Of a stretch of 64,000 bases of DNA, positions 38,699 through 48,353 are shown piece after piece. A program made the position numbers and the translations under genes. The notes under the pieces are model-generated. The model was not told the DNA's origin. It searched no databases and saw only the letters and a program-made list of their open reading frames with translations. Numbering within the stretch: the first letter of the stretch is position 1; the number at the start of each line of letters is the position of its first letter. This DNA comes from Mycobacterium sp. 852013-51886_SCH5428379 (GTDB taxonomy: Bacteria > Actinomycetota > Actinomycetes > Mycobacteriales > Mycobacteriaceae): assembly GCF_001665575.1 (NCBI RefSeq), contig NZ_LZSU01000008.1, positions 42,833 through 106,832 on the forward strand, given 5' to 3'.

Positions 38699-40588
38699 TC
38701 AGTCGGTCTCGTCGGGGAAGGCGTTCGCGACCCTCCCGGTGCGCAGGCTGCCGTCCAGGTACGCCGACCGGCAGGCGCGCCGGCCGATCTTGCCGCTGGA
38801 GGTGCGCGGGATGGCGCCGGCCGGGGTGAGCAGCACATCACGCACCGTCACACCGTGGCGCACGGCGATGGCCGCGCGGATGTCGTCGGCGATCGGCGCC
38901 ATGTCGAGCTTGTGCGCCCCCGGCGCCCGCTCACCGACGATGACGAGCTGCTCGGAGCTGTCGTCGGGATTGCGCTTCAGACCGGCGTGCGCGTTGTCGA
39001 ACACCTCGTCGGGCAGCTGATTGGCCGGCACCGAGAACGCGGCGACGAACCCCGTGCGCAGCGCCTTGGTGGCCTCCTGCGCCGAGTACTCGAGATCCTG
39101 CGGATAGTGGTTACGGCCGTCGATGATCACCAGGTCCTTGACGCGGCCGGTGATGTAGAGCTCGCCGTCGTGGTACGCGCCGAGGTCGCCGGTGCGTACC
39201 CAGGTCGCGTCGTCCGGGGCCCCGGCGGCGTGGCTGGGCTCGGTGCGCGATTTGAGGATGTTCTGGAACGTGGCCTGCGTTTCCTCGGGCTTGCCCCAGT
39301 AACCGGTGCCCATGTTCTGTCCGCTGATCCAGATCTCGCCGATCTGGCCGTCGGGCAGCTCGGTGGCGGTGTCGTGGTCGACGATGACCGCCCACTCCGC
39401 GACGCCGATCTTTCCCGCACCCGCCTGGGCGACGGCCTTCGGCGAATCCTCGGGGACCTCGACGAACCGGTGGTTGTTGAGCTCGTCGCGGTCGACGGTG
39501 ATGATCCGCGGCTCGGCGCTGATCGGGGTGGTGGAGACGAACAGCGTCGCCTCGGCCAGACCGTAGGACGGTTTGATCGCCTTGGGCTGGAACCCGAACG
39601 GTCCGAACGCCTCGTTGAACCGGCGCACGGTGGCCGCCGAGATGGGCTCGCTGCCGTTGAGGATGCACTTGATGTTCGACAGATCCATGGGCGGTTCACC
39701 CTCTTTGGGCACCCCGCGGGCGGCGGCGTGGTCGAACGCGAAGTTCGGGGCCACCGAGATGACGCCGCCGGTGTCGCCTTCCTTGCGCGCCATCTCGCGG
39801 ATCCAGCGGCCGGGACGGCGGACGAACGCCGCGGGCGTCATGAAGGTGATGTAGTGGCCGAGCATCGGTGAGAGCAGCACGGTGATCAGACCCATGTCGT
39901 GGAAGAACGGCAGCCAGGACACGCCCCGGTCGCCTTCCTCGCCCTCGAGCGCCTCGATCACCTGGACCACGTTGGTGGCCAGGTTCAGGTGGGTGATCTG
40001 CACGCCCGTCGGGATGCGGGTCGACCCGGAGGTGTACTGCAGGTAGGCGATGGTCTCCTGGGTCACGTCGACCGGCTCCCAGGTCGCCCCGACCTCGTCG
40101 GGCACCGCATCGACGGCGATGACGCGGGGGCGCTGGTTGGCGGGCCGGGTGCGGAAGAACTTGCGCACACCCTCGGCGGCATCGGTGGTCGTCAGGATCG
40201 CCGACGGGTGGCAGTCGTCCAGCACGGCGTGCAGCCGGCCGACGTGGCCGGGCTCGTTCGGATCGAACAGCGGCACCGCGATACGGCCCGAGTACAGGGT
40301 GCCGAAGAACGCGACAAGGTAGTCGAGGTTCTGCGGGCAGAGGATCGCCACGCGGTCGCCGGGCTGGGTGACCTGCTGCAGCCGGGCACCGACGGCGCGG
40401 TTGCGGGCGCCGAAGTCGTTCCAGTTGAGATCCCGCGCGACGCCGTCCCGCTCGGTGGAGAAGTCCAGGAAGCGGTAGGCGAGCTTGTCCCCACGCACCT
40501 TCGCCCATCGTTCGACGTGACGAACCAAGTTGCCGTTGTCAGGGAACTTGATCAGTCCGTTCTTGATGAACGGATTGTGAAAGGCCAT
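38699..40588 (-). CDS. fadD32: Long-chain fatty-acid-AMP ligase FadD32
   Basis: This 629-residue FAAL matches Rv3801c. Adenylation motifs include [24 protein letters not shown] and [11 protein letters not shown]. It activates meromycolic acid as acyl-AMP and loads it on the N-terminal ACP of Pks13; FAALs carry an insertion that blocks CoA use. The ATG at 40588 ([11 protein letters not shown]) is chosen because AGGAG lies 6 bp before it; in-frame codons further upstream are unlikely. It heads the transcript fadD32-pks13-accD4-kinase and has a 198-bp upstream region with an AT-rich island. Confidence 0.96.
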   Translation of the reverse strand: MAFHNPFIKNGLIKFPDNGNLVRHVERWAKVRGDKLAYRFLDFSTERDGVARDLNWNDFGARNRAVGARLQQVTQPGDRVAILCPQNLDYLVAFFGTLYSGRIAVPLFDPNEPGHVGRLHAVLDDCHPSAILTTTDAAEGVRKFFRTRPANQRPRVIAVDAVPDEVGATWEPVDVTQETIAYLQYTSGSTRIPTGVQITHLNLATNVVQVIEALEGEEGDRGVSWLPFFHDMGLITVLLSPMLGHYITFMTPAAFVRRPGRWIREMARKEGDTGGVISVAPNFAFDHAAARGVPKEGEPPMDLSNIKCILNGSEPISAATVRRFNEAFGPFGFQPKAIKPSYGLAEATLFVSTTPISAEPRIITVDRDELNNHRFVEVPEDSPKAVAQAGAGKIGVAEWAVIVDHDTATELPDGQIGEIWISGQNMGTGYWGKPEETQATFQNILKSRTEPSHAAGAPDDATWVRTGDLGAYHDGELYITGRVKDLVIIDGRNHYPQDLEYSAQEATKALRTGFVAAFSVPANQLPDEVFDNAHAGLKRNPDDSSEQLVIVGERAPGAHKLDMAPIADDIRAAIAVRHGVTVRDVLLTPAGAIPRTSSGKIGRRACRSAYLDGSLRTGRVANAFPDETD

Positions 40589-40786
40589 CTGACTCTCCTG
40601 TTTAAGCCGCAGCTGTCTGCGCGGCTCCGTCTGGTCTACCTGCGCGGACCCCAAACCTTCCCAAGGCTACTCGGCCTGGTGCACGCGCCGACCTCGACGC
40701 ATCGCGCCGACCGGTCGTAATTTGGTCTTAGTTATCTCTTAATGTAATGCGCCTGCAAGCACGCGCCAAATCAACTTGGTCACGTG
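40589..40786 (-). promoter_or_regulatory. Upstream region of fadD32 with AT-rich promoter-like island
   Basis: This 198-bp gap separates the Rv3802-type gene from fadD32. Read on the minus strand it has an AT-rich island (roughly 40717-40776) in otherwise GC-rich DNA, with a -10-like TACATT (40741-40746 on the plus strand as AATGTA) and TTGCAG nearby. In M. tuberculosis this gap is small and the genes are treated as linked; here the mycolate operon probably has its own promoter. The exact -10 and -35 are guesses. Confidence 0.4.
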
Positions 40787-41794
40787 TCAACCATGTTTTG
40801 GTTGCGGCGCGTTCTCGATCAGGTTCCGCGCCCAGTTCAACGTCCACTCGGTCGCCGACTGGCCGTCGAGGTTCCAGAACTGCGGTGTGGCGTACATCGC
40901 GTGGATGGGTTGGCCGGCGCCGCCCGCGAGGGTCTCCAGCGTCTGCGGCAGGTTGACGATCGAGAATGCCGACTCCGGCGCCGCGCAGATCAGATCGCCC
41001 GGTGCGCAGATCTCGAAGGTGCGGTCGTTGAGCTGTCCGAAACCACCGGGCCGCGGACCCGACATCGTCAACCCCAGCGCCGAGAGCGTCGGGACCTCGG
41101 CGAGCGTGACCTCCGCCCCCACGCCGGGCGGATTCGGTCCGACGTCCTGTCCGACACCGGTCTGCCGGCGACCGTCGGCGATGGCCGTCACACCGAGCAC
41201 CAGATCCTGGTCGATGGGGCCGCGGCCGTTGCCGATGTCGCTGGCCAGGTCGCCGGCGATCACCGCGCCCTGGGAGAACCCGACGATGACGTAACTGGTC
41301 AGCGGGCAGCGGTTGTTCATGTCGGTCAGCGCCTTGACCGCAGCCTGCGTGCCTTCGGATCGGCTGTCGTTGTACGACATCTGCTTGTCGGCCGAGAACG
41401 GATTGTGGAACTGCGCGGTGTACGGGACGGTGTAGATCTCGACGCGGGACGTGTCGAACTCCGCGCGCAGCGGGTTGGTGACGCCCAGCAGGAGCGCGAT
41501 CGGGAACTGCGTCGGGTTGAACGGGTCGAGCTGCGGCGACGACTCCCAGGTGCCCGGAATCGACAGCAGCTGCACGTCGGGGCAGCTCGCGTCCTGGAAC
41601 TCGGGACGCGGTTTACCGGTCGACGGTGCGCCGGTGGGCGGGATCGCCGACGGCGGCAGCGCGGTCTGCGGGGTGTCCGGCCTGCGCATCACCACGACGA
41701 TGACGGCGACCACCAGCACCACGACAAGCACCATCGCCCCGGCCGCGGCCAGGGCGAGGAGACGGTGACGTTTTCGTCGGCTGTTCTTCGCCAT
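40787..41794 (-). CDS. Cutinase-like phospholipase/thioesterase, Rv3802c homologue (Culp6)
   Basis: This 335-residue protein has one N-terminal TM or signal-anchor helix (about 11-36), a Pro-rich linker and an extracytoplasmic cutinase-fold domain. The nucleophile elbow is [13 protein letters not shown] (Ser174), matching Ser175 of Rv3802c. The acid and base lie in [12 protein letters not shown] and QPIHAMY. Cysteines near CPDVQ, NNRCPL and [13 protein letters not shown] fit the disulfides of the family. Rv3802c is an essential lipase/thioesterase linked to mycolate and envelope lipid metabolism and is inhibited by tetrahydrolipstatin. It lies 9 bp after the DUF732 gene on the same strand. 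Confidence 0.92.
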   Translation of the reverse strand: MAKNSRRKRHRLLALAAAGAMVLVVVLVVAVIVVVMRRPDTPQTALPPSAIPPTGAPSTGKPRPEFQDASCPDVQLLSIPGTWESSPQLDPFNPTQFPIALLLGVTNPLRAEFDTSRVEIYTVPYTAQFHNPFSADKQMSYNDSRSEGTQAAVKALTDMNNRCPLTSYVIVGFSQGAVIAGDLASDIGNGRGPIDQDLVLGVTAIADGRRQTGVGQDVGPNPPGVGAEVTLAEVPTLSALGLTMSGPRPGGFGQLNDRTFEICAPGDLICAAPESAFSIVNLPQTLETLAGGAGQPIHAMYATPQFWNLDGQSATEWTLNWARNLIENAPQPKHG

Positions 41795-41803
41795 GTTCTC
41801 CTA

Positions 41804-42301
41804 CTAGCAGAGTCGTTCGGTGGCGACACGAATGTAGTTGGCCGTCGCCGTGTCGACCTCACCCCGGGTGATGGCCACCGACGGTGGACGGACCGCACGC
41901 ACCTCGCTGCGCACCAGCGGCAGGATGAACTCCCACACCGCCTGATCGGACTGTTTCGCAGCACGCGCCTGGCAGACCGAGGAGCCGATGCTCAGGGCAC
42001 GCAGGTCGCTGCTCGATACCACTCCCGCGGCGGCGAGGCCGTCGAGATAGACCCGCTGCTCCCGCGTCACCCGCAGCCCGCCTGCGGTACCGGCGGCGTG
42101 CGGCGCTTCCGGCAGGTCTCCCGCCTGCACCGGTAGATCGGGCCGCAGGGCGTCCGCGGACGACAGGGGTTCGCTACCGACCACGTCGCTGCAGGCGACC
42201 GGGGTCAGCGCGCAGCAGGCCAGCAGCACGGCTGACGCGTGGCGACGGAACCGACGGGTGCGCTCACCTCCACGGGACACCGCCAGGACCGTCTGCTGCA
42301 C
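41804..42301 (-). CDS. Secreted DUF732-like protein
   Basis: This 165-residue protein has a basic start (RRFRRH), a hydrophobic export segment (ASAVLLACCALTPVACS) and a C-terminal helical domain containing QRVYLDGLAAAGVVSSSD and a late pair of cysteines (GSSVCQAR, TERLC), typical of DUF732 secreted mycobacterial proteins. The cysteines in the signal do not make a clean lipobox, so lipidation is uncertain. The GTG start at 42301 is poorly supported and other GTGs follow in frame. It lies between mpt51 and the Rv3802-type gene; an equivalent is absent from M. tuberculosis as far as I recall. Function is unknown. Confidence 0.75.
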   Translation of the reverse strand: MQQTVLAVSRGGERTRRFRRHASAVLLACCALTPVACSDVVGSEPLSSADALRPDLPVQAGDLPEAPHAAGTAGGLRVTREQRVYLDGLAAAGVVSSSDLRALSIGSSVCQARAAKQSDQAVWEFILPLVRSEVRAVRPPSVAITRGEVDTATANYIRVATERLC

Positions 42302-42364
42302 TCCACCACGGTACCGGCTGCCGAAAGTCGGACTGCGCCAGTCACTTCGCTAAATGACCAACTG

Positions 42365-43249
42365 TTATCGGATTGCGGTCGCGAGTTCACCGGAAAGTGC
42401 AGCGAGCTGCGGTGCCCAGCTACCCCAGCCGTGTTCGCCGGCAGTCGGGAAGTCAAAGTGTCCATTACTGCCACCGACTGCGCGGTAGTGCTGATAGAAG
42501 GTCCGCGCGCTGCCCTGCGCCTGATCGCAGTAACCGATCATCGCGGCGGGGTCGACGCAGTTGGTGGTCATCGGGCTGTAGATCCACAACCGGGTGTTGT
42601 TGTTGGCGAGCAGCTGGATGTGCACATCGGGGTCGTGCCACTTCCACCGGCCGAGCTGCGGCAGCCCCCACATGTTGCGGGTGTCGACGCCGCCGTAGCG
42701 CATCAGGCCCGCGGTGATGGCGCCGTTCATGGCGGTCGCCGACGGCGTGAGGAAACCGGACAGCGATCCGGCGTAGCGGAACCGGTCGGGGTGGAACGTG
42801 GCCATCATCAGCGCACCGGTACCGCCCTGTGCGGCGCCCACGATGCCGTGGCCGCCCGGCGACAGACCCTTGTTGGCGGCCAGCCAGTCGGGCAGTTCGC
42901 TGGACAGGAACGTCTCCCACTGCCGGCTGCCGTCCTGCTCCCAGTTCGTGTACAGGCTCCACGCACCGCCGGCCGGGGCGGCGACGGAGACGCCCTTGCC
43001 GGCGAAGGTGCCCATGGCGTTGCCTGCGGTCACCCAGTTGCTGACGTCGGGTGCGGCGTTGAACGCGTCGAGCAGGAAGACCGCGTGGGGACCGCCGCCC
43101 TGGAACGCGACGGGAATGGCGCGGCCCATCGCGGCCGACGGCACCATCAGGTACTCGACGGCGTCGGCCTTGGCGGCGGAGACCTCGGTGGCCGACAGCA
43201 GTCCGGCGGCCAGCGCCACCGTCATGATCGCCCGCAACAACGCACGCAT
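42365..43249 (-). CDS. mpt51: MPT51/MPB51 (FbpD), non-catalytic antigen 85 paralogue
   Basis: This 294-residue secreted protein has a signal peptide (cleaved near AAKADA, about residue 30) and an alpha/beta hydrolase fold of the Ag85 family ([19 protein letters not shown]). Where Ag85 has GLSMA with its nucleophile Ser, this protein has GAAQG (138-142), so the Ser is Ala140 and mycolyltransferase activity is not expected. It matches Rv3803c, which binds fibronectin and may bind sugars. The ATG at 43249 is chosen because GGAG lies 7 bp upstream. It lies 149 bp downstream of the fbpA gene. Confidence 0.94.
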   Translation of the reverse strand: MRALLRAIMTVALAAGLLSATEVSAAKADAVEYLMVPSAAMGRAIPVAFQGGGPHAVFLLDAFNAAPDVSNWVTAGNAMGTFAGKGVSVAAPAGGAWSLYTNWEQDGSRQWETFLSSELPDWLAANKGLSPGGHGIVGAAQGGTGALMMATFHPDRFRYAGSLSGFLTPSATAMNGAITAGLMRYGGVDTRNMWGLPQLGRWKWHDPDVHIQLLANNNTRLWIYSPMTTNCVDPAAMIGYCDQAQGSARTFYQHYRAVGGSNGHFDFPTAGEHGWGSWAPQLAALSGELATAIR

Positions 43250-43345
43250 CTTCGTCTCCACCCTCTTCGGTTGCGCTTCCCCGGCCCGTAGGAAGTGAAT
43301 CACACCGACCCGACGGGGTGAGCTGGAAAGGACGTCAAACGGCGA

Positions 43346-43379
43346 ACGGCGGCGACCCCCCGAAGGGGATCGCCGCCGT
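43346..43379 (-). terminator. Hairpin terminator candidate after fbpA
   Basis: ACGGCGGCGA (43346-43355) pairs with TCGCCGCCGT (43370-43379), and CCCC pairs with GGGG inside with one mismatch and a CGAA loop. This gives a strong stem of about 14 bp, 20 bp past the fbpA stop on the minus strand. There is no U tract, which is common for mycobacterial terminators. It may also limit read-through from fbpA into mpt51. Confidence 0.65.
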
Positions 43380-43398
43380 CAGCGGATCGTTCTGCCGG

Positions 43399-44778
<1,380 letters not shown>

Positions 44779-44849
44779 TCAGCCGGGCGCGGGCGCGGCG
44801 TGCTAAGCATCTGCGCTCCTTTCCCAGGCGTCCGGGCAGCGGTCATCGC

Positions 44850-44866
44850 GGTGTGCCGGGCACACC
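44850..44866. repeat. Perfect 17-bp palindrome
   Basis: GGTGTGCC and GGCACACC are exact inverted copies flanking one G. It is 51 bp past the aftB stop and about 410 bp upstream of fbpA. It could be the terminator of the glf-to-aftB operon, since it folds into a six-pair stem with a five-base loop, or an operator. The sequence alone does not decide. Confidence 0.5.
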
Positions 44867-44916
44867 TGCCGGGGATATCGCCCCGACATGCCTCCGTCGT
44901 TACTGCCGCCGAATGT

Positions 44917-46905
44917 TTAGGGTCCCGTCGCCGGCAGACCGGTGTACTCCGGTGGGGTGTCGGCGCCGACGGGATCGGGGATCGGCAGCCCGCAGCGGAT
45001 CAGCTCGTACATGGGCACCCGGTCGATGCGGTACTGGGTCAACTCGTAGGCGTGCAGGAAGTTCGACAGGAAGCGGCGCGGGCCCATCGGCGCTCGGACC
45101 GACGCCAGCATCGCCTCGGTCGCCGGGCACTTCAGCGCGGCCTCCGCGAGGGCCACCCACTCCTCGTCGAGATAGACCGGCAGATACTCCTCGGTCTTGA
45201 GGAACGGCCCCTCGGCGACGGCCCAGTCGGCGAAGAGGTTCTTGTCGTGGCCGATGCGGCCGTTCTCCAGGCGGTGGGTGTGCGCGGCCAGCGGATTGGC
45301 CAGTCCGATCTGGTCGATCACCCGCACGTCGAGGCCCACGTTCATACCGACCATGCCGAGGTTGGTGAAGAACACGGTGTGCGGACCGGTCCAGTTCGGC
45401 GGGACGTCGGGTGGCGGCGGGACCGCGGGTACGACGTCCCACATGTCGTAGTGGCCCGCGGGCAGCAGCAGCGCGCCGTCGGGGGTGTTCTCCAGCGCCA
45501 CCAGCATGGCGCGCATCCGGGGATAGTCGAGGTAGTCCGCGGCGGTCAGCGGGTGGGCATGCCCGGTGGCCTGCGCATAGAACCGGCGCTCGTCGACGAT
45601 GCCGGTGTCGGTGACGCGGGTGGCGTCCGGGCCCATGCCCGGCGAGTTGGCCGCCCACAGCGACCAGCCGACGATCGCGAGCCACAGCGCGCTGGTCGCC
45701 CCGACGAGTAGATGGCCGGCGCCGAGCTGCCGCCGGGTGCCGTCGGGCAGCGCCAGCGGAATCACCGCCACCGGCAGCAGTACACAGAACAGCGGGGCGA
45801 GCAGCACCCGGCCGTGCATGAAGTCGCCGCCCTGGCGCACCCAGTAGATCGCCTGCACGGCACCGCTGAGCACGAAGAACGCCACGATCGCCGGCGGGCT
45901 CTGCACCAGCCGGGCCAACCGGGTGTAGCCGGGGGCGGAGCGGTGCCGCACCCAGCCGGACCGGCCCGGCCTGCTGCGCATGAACAGCAGCAGTGCGCCG
46001 AGCGCGGCGACCAGCACCAGCGGTAGCCACAGGGCGTACGGGTCGACGAAGTTGGTCAGATAGGTCAGGCCCTGCGACCATTTGGCGCCCGACGCGTCCT
46101 TGGCGACGGCGGTGCCGGGAACGATCAGGGCGTAGTAGCCCATCCGGAAGATTTGGTAGGCCACGGGGATCAGCCCGCCGGCGACGACGATGAGGAACCG
46201 GCGGCGCCACGTGCGCGCCGCCACCATCTGCATGAGCAGCGCACCGACGCCGATCAGCGCGAGTTCGGGGCGGACGAGCACGCTCATCCCCGACACGAAG
46301 GCCAGCACAGCGGCGAAGGTCCGGCTGACCGGCGAGCGGTAGACGTCGCCGGGATATTCGCGCAGCGCCTGCGACCAGCGCACCATCAGCCACCACAGAC
46401 CGCCGAGGTACGTCAGGACCAGACCGTTCTCCAGCCCGGAGGTGGCGAAGTCGCGGGCCGGCGGCACCGCGATGTAGACCAGTACGCCCGCGGGCACCAG
46501 CACGGCGCGCCGGCCGTGCAGGCTCGGCGCGAACAGCCGGGCGGTACCGAGCATGGCCAGCACCACCCCGAGCACGCTGAGCACCAGCGCGAACGTCAGC
46601 ACGACGTACTCCAGCTGGACCGAACCGCCGACCCAGGCGCCGAAGGTGACCAGGTACGACCAGACCGTCGAGGTGTTGGCCTCGACCCGCTCCCCCGCGT
46701 TGAAGACCGGACCGTTCCCGGCGAGCAGATTGCGCACGGTGCGCAGCACGATCAGGCCGTCGTCGGCGATCCACCGGCGCTGCCACGCGCCCCAGCCGAA
46801 GATCGCGGCCACCACCACCACGCCCACCCACAGGCTCAGCCGGGTCGCGGTGGCGCGCGGTATGACCGGCAGCCGCCGGCCCTCAGCCGAGGAGAACGGC
46901 GGCAC
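44917..46905 (-). CDS. aftB: Terminal beta-(1->2) arabinofuranosyltransferase AftB
   Basis: This 662-residue GT-C membrane enzyme matches Rv3805c. The acidic pair is D48-D49 in WQRRWIADDGLIVLRTVRN at the first extracytoplasmic loop. It has about ten TM helices to residue 420 and a soluble C-terminal domain from about 440 (VDERRFYAQATGHAHPLT, GHDKNLF). It caps arabinan with beta-(1->2) Araf, the site of mycolate attachment. The GTG start at 46905 lies inside the end of ubiA (23-bp overlap), so translation is coupled. It is the last gene of the glf-to-aftB run. Confidence 0.95.
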   Translation of the reverse strand: MPPFSSAEGRRLPVIPRATATRLSLWVGVVVVAAIFGWGAWQRRWIADDGLIVLRTVRNLLAGNGPVFNAGERVEANTSTVWSYLVTFGAWVGGSVQLEYVVLTFALVLSVLGVVLAMLGTARLFAPSLHGRRAVLVPAGVLVYIAVPPARDFATSGLENGLVLTYLGGLWWLMVRWSQALREYPGDVYRSPVSRTFAAVLAFVSGMSVLVRPELALIGVGALLMQMVAARTWRRRFLIVVAGGLIPVAYQIFRMGYYALIVPGTAVAKDASGAKWSQGLTYLTNFVDPYALWLPLVLVAALGALLLFMRSRPGRSGWVRHRSAPGYTRLARLVQSPPAIVAFFVLSGAVQAIYWVRQGGDFMHGRVLLAPLFCVLLPVAVIPLALPDGTRRQLGAGHLLVGATSALWLAIVGWSLWAANSPGMGPDATRVTDTGIVDERRFYAQATGHAHPLTAADYLDYPRMRAMLVALENTPDGALLLPAGHYDMWDVVPAVPPPPDVPPNWTGPHTVFFTNLGMVGMNVGLDVRVIDQIGLANPLAAHTHRLENGRIGHDKNLFADWAVAEGPFLKTEEYLPVYLDEEWVALAEAALKCPATEAMLASVRAPMGPRRFLSNFLHAYELTQYRIDRVPMYELIRCGLPIPDPVGADTPPEYTGLPATGP

Positions 46906-47800
46906 CGATGGTTCCGATCCACGCCACCGCCAGCAGCTGCAGCACCCGGTCGCGGAGCGCGATCTCCTCCGGTTCGCCCGCCATACCGCCGTCGACGTCG
47001 ACCGCGTACCGCAGCACCGCGATCGTGAGCGGAATGATGGTGACGGCGAACCAGCCGGCGTTGGCGCCGTCGCGTTCGAACGCCCACAGGCTGTAGCAGA
47101 CCACCATCGCCGTGGCCGACAACGTCCAGACGAATCGCAGATAGCTGGTGGTGTAACTCTCCAGGGACTTGCGGATCTTCGCGCCGGTCCGCTCGGCGAG
47201 CTGCAGTTCGGCGTAACGCTTACCAGCGGCCATGAACAGCGAGCCGAACGCCATCACCAGGAGGAACCACTGCGACAGCAGGATGTCCGCGGCGACGCCG
47301 CCGGCGATCGCGCGGATCAGGAAGCCCGACGACACGATGCAGATGTCGAGCACGGCCTGGTGTTTGAGGCCGAAGCAGTACGCCAGCTGGATGCCGATGT
47401 ACACCGCCATCACGATCGCCAGATCTGGCGTCACCAGCCAGGAGATCCCCAGCGAGAGCACCCCGAGCACGACGGCCAGCCCGTAGGCCAGCCCCTCGGG
47501 CACCACCCCGGCCGCGATCGGGCGGAACCGTTTGGTCGGATGCTGCCGGTCGGCCTCGACGTCGCGGGCGTCGTTGACCAGATAGATCGACGACGCCGCC
47601 AGGCAGAACACCACGAACGCCAGCAGCACGTTGAGCAGGACCGGCTGGTAGTCGTAGGTGAACCGCTCGTCGCCGAGCGCGACGACGGGGGCCAGGAACA
47701 CCAGGATGTTCTTCACCCACTGGCGCGGGCGCAGCGCCTTGACGATCCCGGCCGGCAGGCTGCTCGGCGGGCCGGTGACGGCTGGGGCTTGTTCGCTCAC
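46883..47800 (-). CDS. ubiA: Decaprenyl-phosphate phosphoribosyltransferase UbiA
   Basis: This 305-residue UbiA-superfamily prenyltransferase matches Rv3806c. The first Asp-rich motif is in YLVNDARDVEADRQHPTKRFRP and the second region is YAVDVDGG; about nine TM helices are visible. It transfers 5-phosphoribose from PRPP to decaprenyl phosphate, making the precursor for DprE1/DprE2. The start is the GTG at 47800 (SEQAPAVTGPP) with GGGAG upstream; another GTG at 47818 would overlap the PAP2 gene. Mutations in this gene raise ethambutol resistance in M. tuberculosis. Confidence 0.94.
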   Translation of the reverse strand: MSEQAPAVTGPPSSLPAGIVKALRPRQWVKNILVFLAPVVALGDERFTYDYQPVLLNVLLAFVVFCLAASSIYLVNDARDVEADRQHPTKRFRPIAAGVVPEGLAYGLAVVLGVLSLGISWLVTPDLAIVMAVYIGIQLAYCFGLKHQAVLDICIVSSGFLIRAIAGGVAADILLSQWFLLVMAFGSLFMAAGKRYAELQLAERTGAKIRKSLESYTTSYLRFVWTLSATAMVVCYSLWAFERDGANAGWFAVTIIPLTIAVLRYAVDVDGGMAGEPEEIALRDRVLQLLAVAWIGTIGAAVLLG

Positions 47801-47804
47801 GGGA

Positions 47805-48350
47805 TCAGTGTCTCCCACGCCGGTCGGTGGTTCCGGCAGCCACCACGTCGGACACCGCGGATGTCGCCTGGGCGACCGCCGCGCCGACGACCACCCCGGC
47901 CAGCACGTCGCTGGGATAGTGCACGCCGAGCACGAGCCGGGACAGCACCATCGGCGGCACCAGCACCGCGGGCAGCGGCAGCCCGGTGACCCGCCCGATC
48001 AGCAGGGCCGCGGCCGTGGTGGAGGTGGCGTGCGCCGACGGGAAGGACAACCGGCTGGGGGTGCCGACGTTGACCGCGATGTCGGGATGGTGCGGCCGCT
48101 CGCGGCGCACCACGCGTTTGATCACCACGGCGGCGGCGTGGGCGGCGAAGGCCCCCATGCCGGCGGTCACCCACTCGCGGCGGCGCTCGGGGTCCAGCAC
48201 GGCACCGAGTCCGGCGACGGCCAGCCAGCCCGCGCTGTGCTCCCCGAAGTGTGAGAGGGCGCGGGCACCGGTGAGGACTCCGGCGCGGCCGGTCAAGGCC
48301 GCCTGCACCGCTACGAGCGCGGCATCCTCGCCGCGCGGTTCGTCAACCAT
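47805..48350 (-). CDS. PAP2-family membrane phosphatase, Rv3807c-like
   Basis: This 181-residue protein has the three acid-phosphatase motifs: KRVVRRERP, PSAHATST and SRLVLGVHYPSDV, with about five hydrophobic segments. By context (Rv3807c) it is proposed to remove the 5'-phosphate from decaprenyl-phospho-5-phosphoribose made by UbiA, giving the DprE1 substrate; direct proof of that role is limited. It starts 3 bp after the glfT2 stop and ends 4 bp before the ubiA start. Confidence 0.9.
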   Translation of the reverse strand: MVDEPRGEDAALVAVQAALTGRAGVLTGARALSHFGEHSAGWLAVAGLGAVLDPERRREWVTAGMGAFAAHAAAVVIKRVVRRERPHHPDIAVNVGTPSRLSFPSAHATSTTAAALLIGRVTGLPLPAVLVPPMVLSRLVLGVHYPSDVLAGVVVGAAVAQATSAVSDVVAAGTTDRRGRH

Positions 48351-48353
48351 CGG

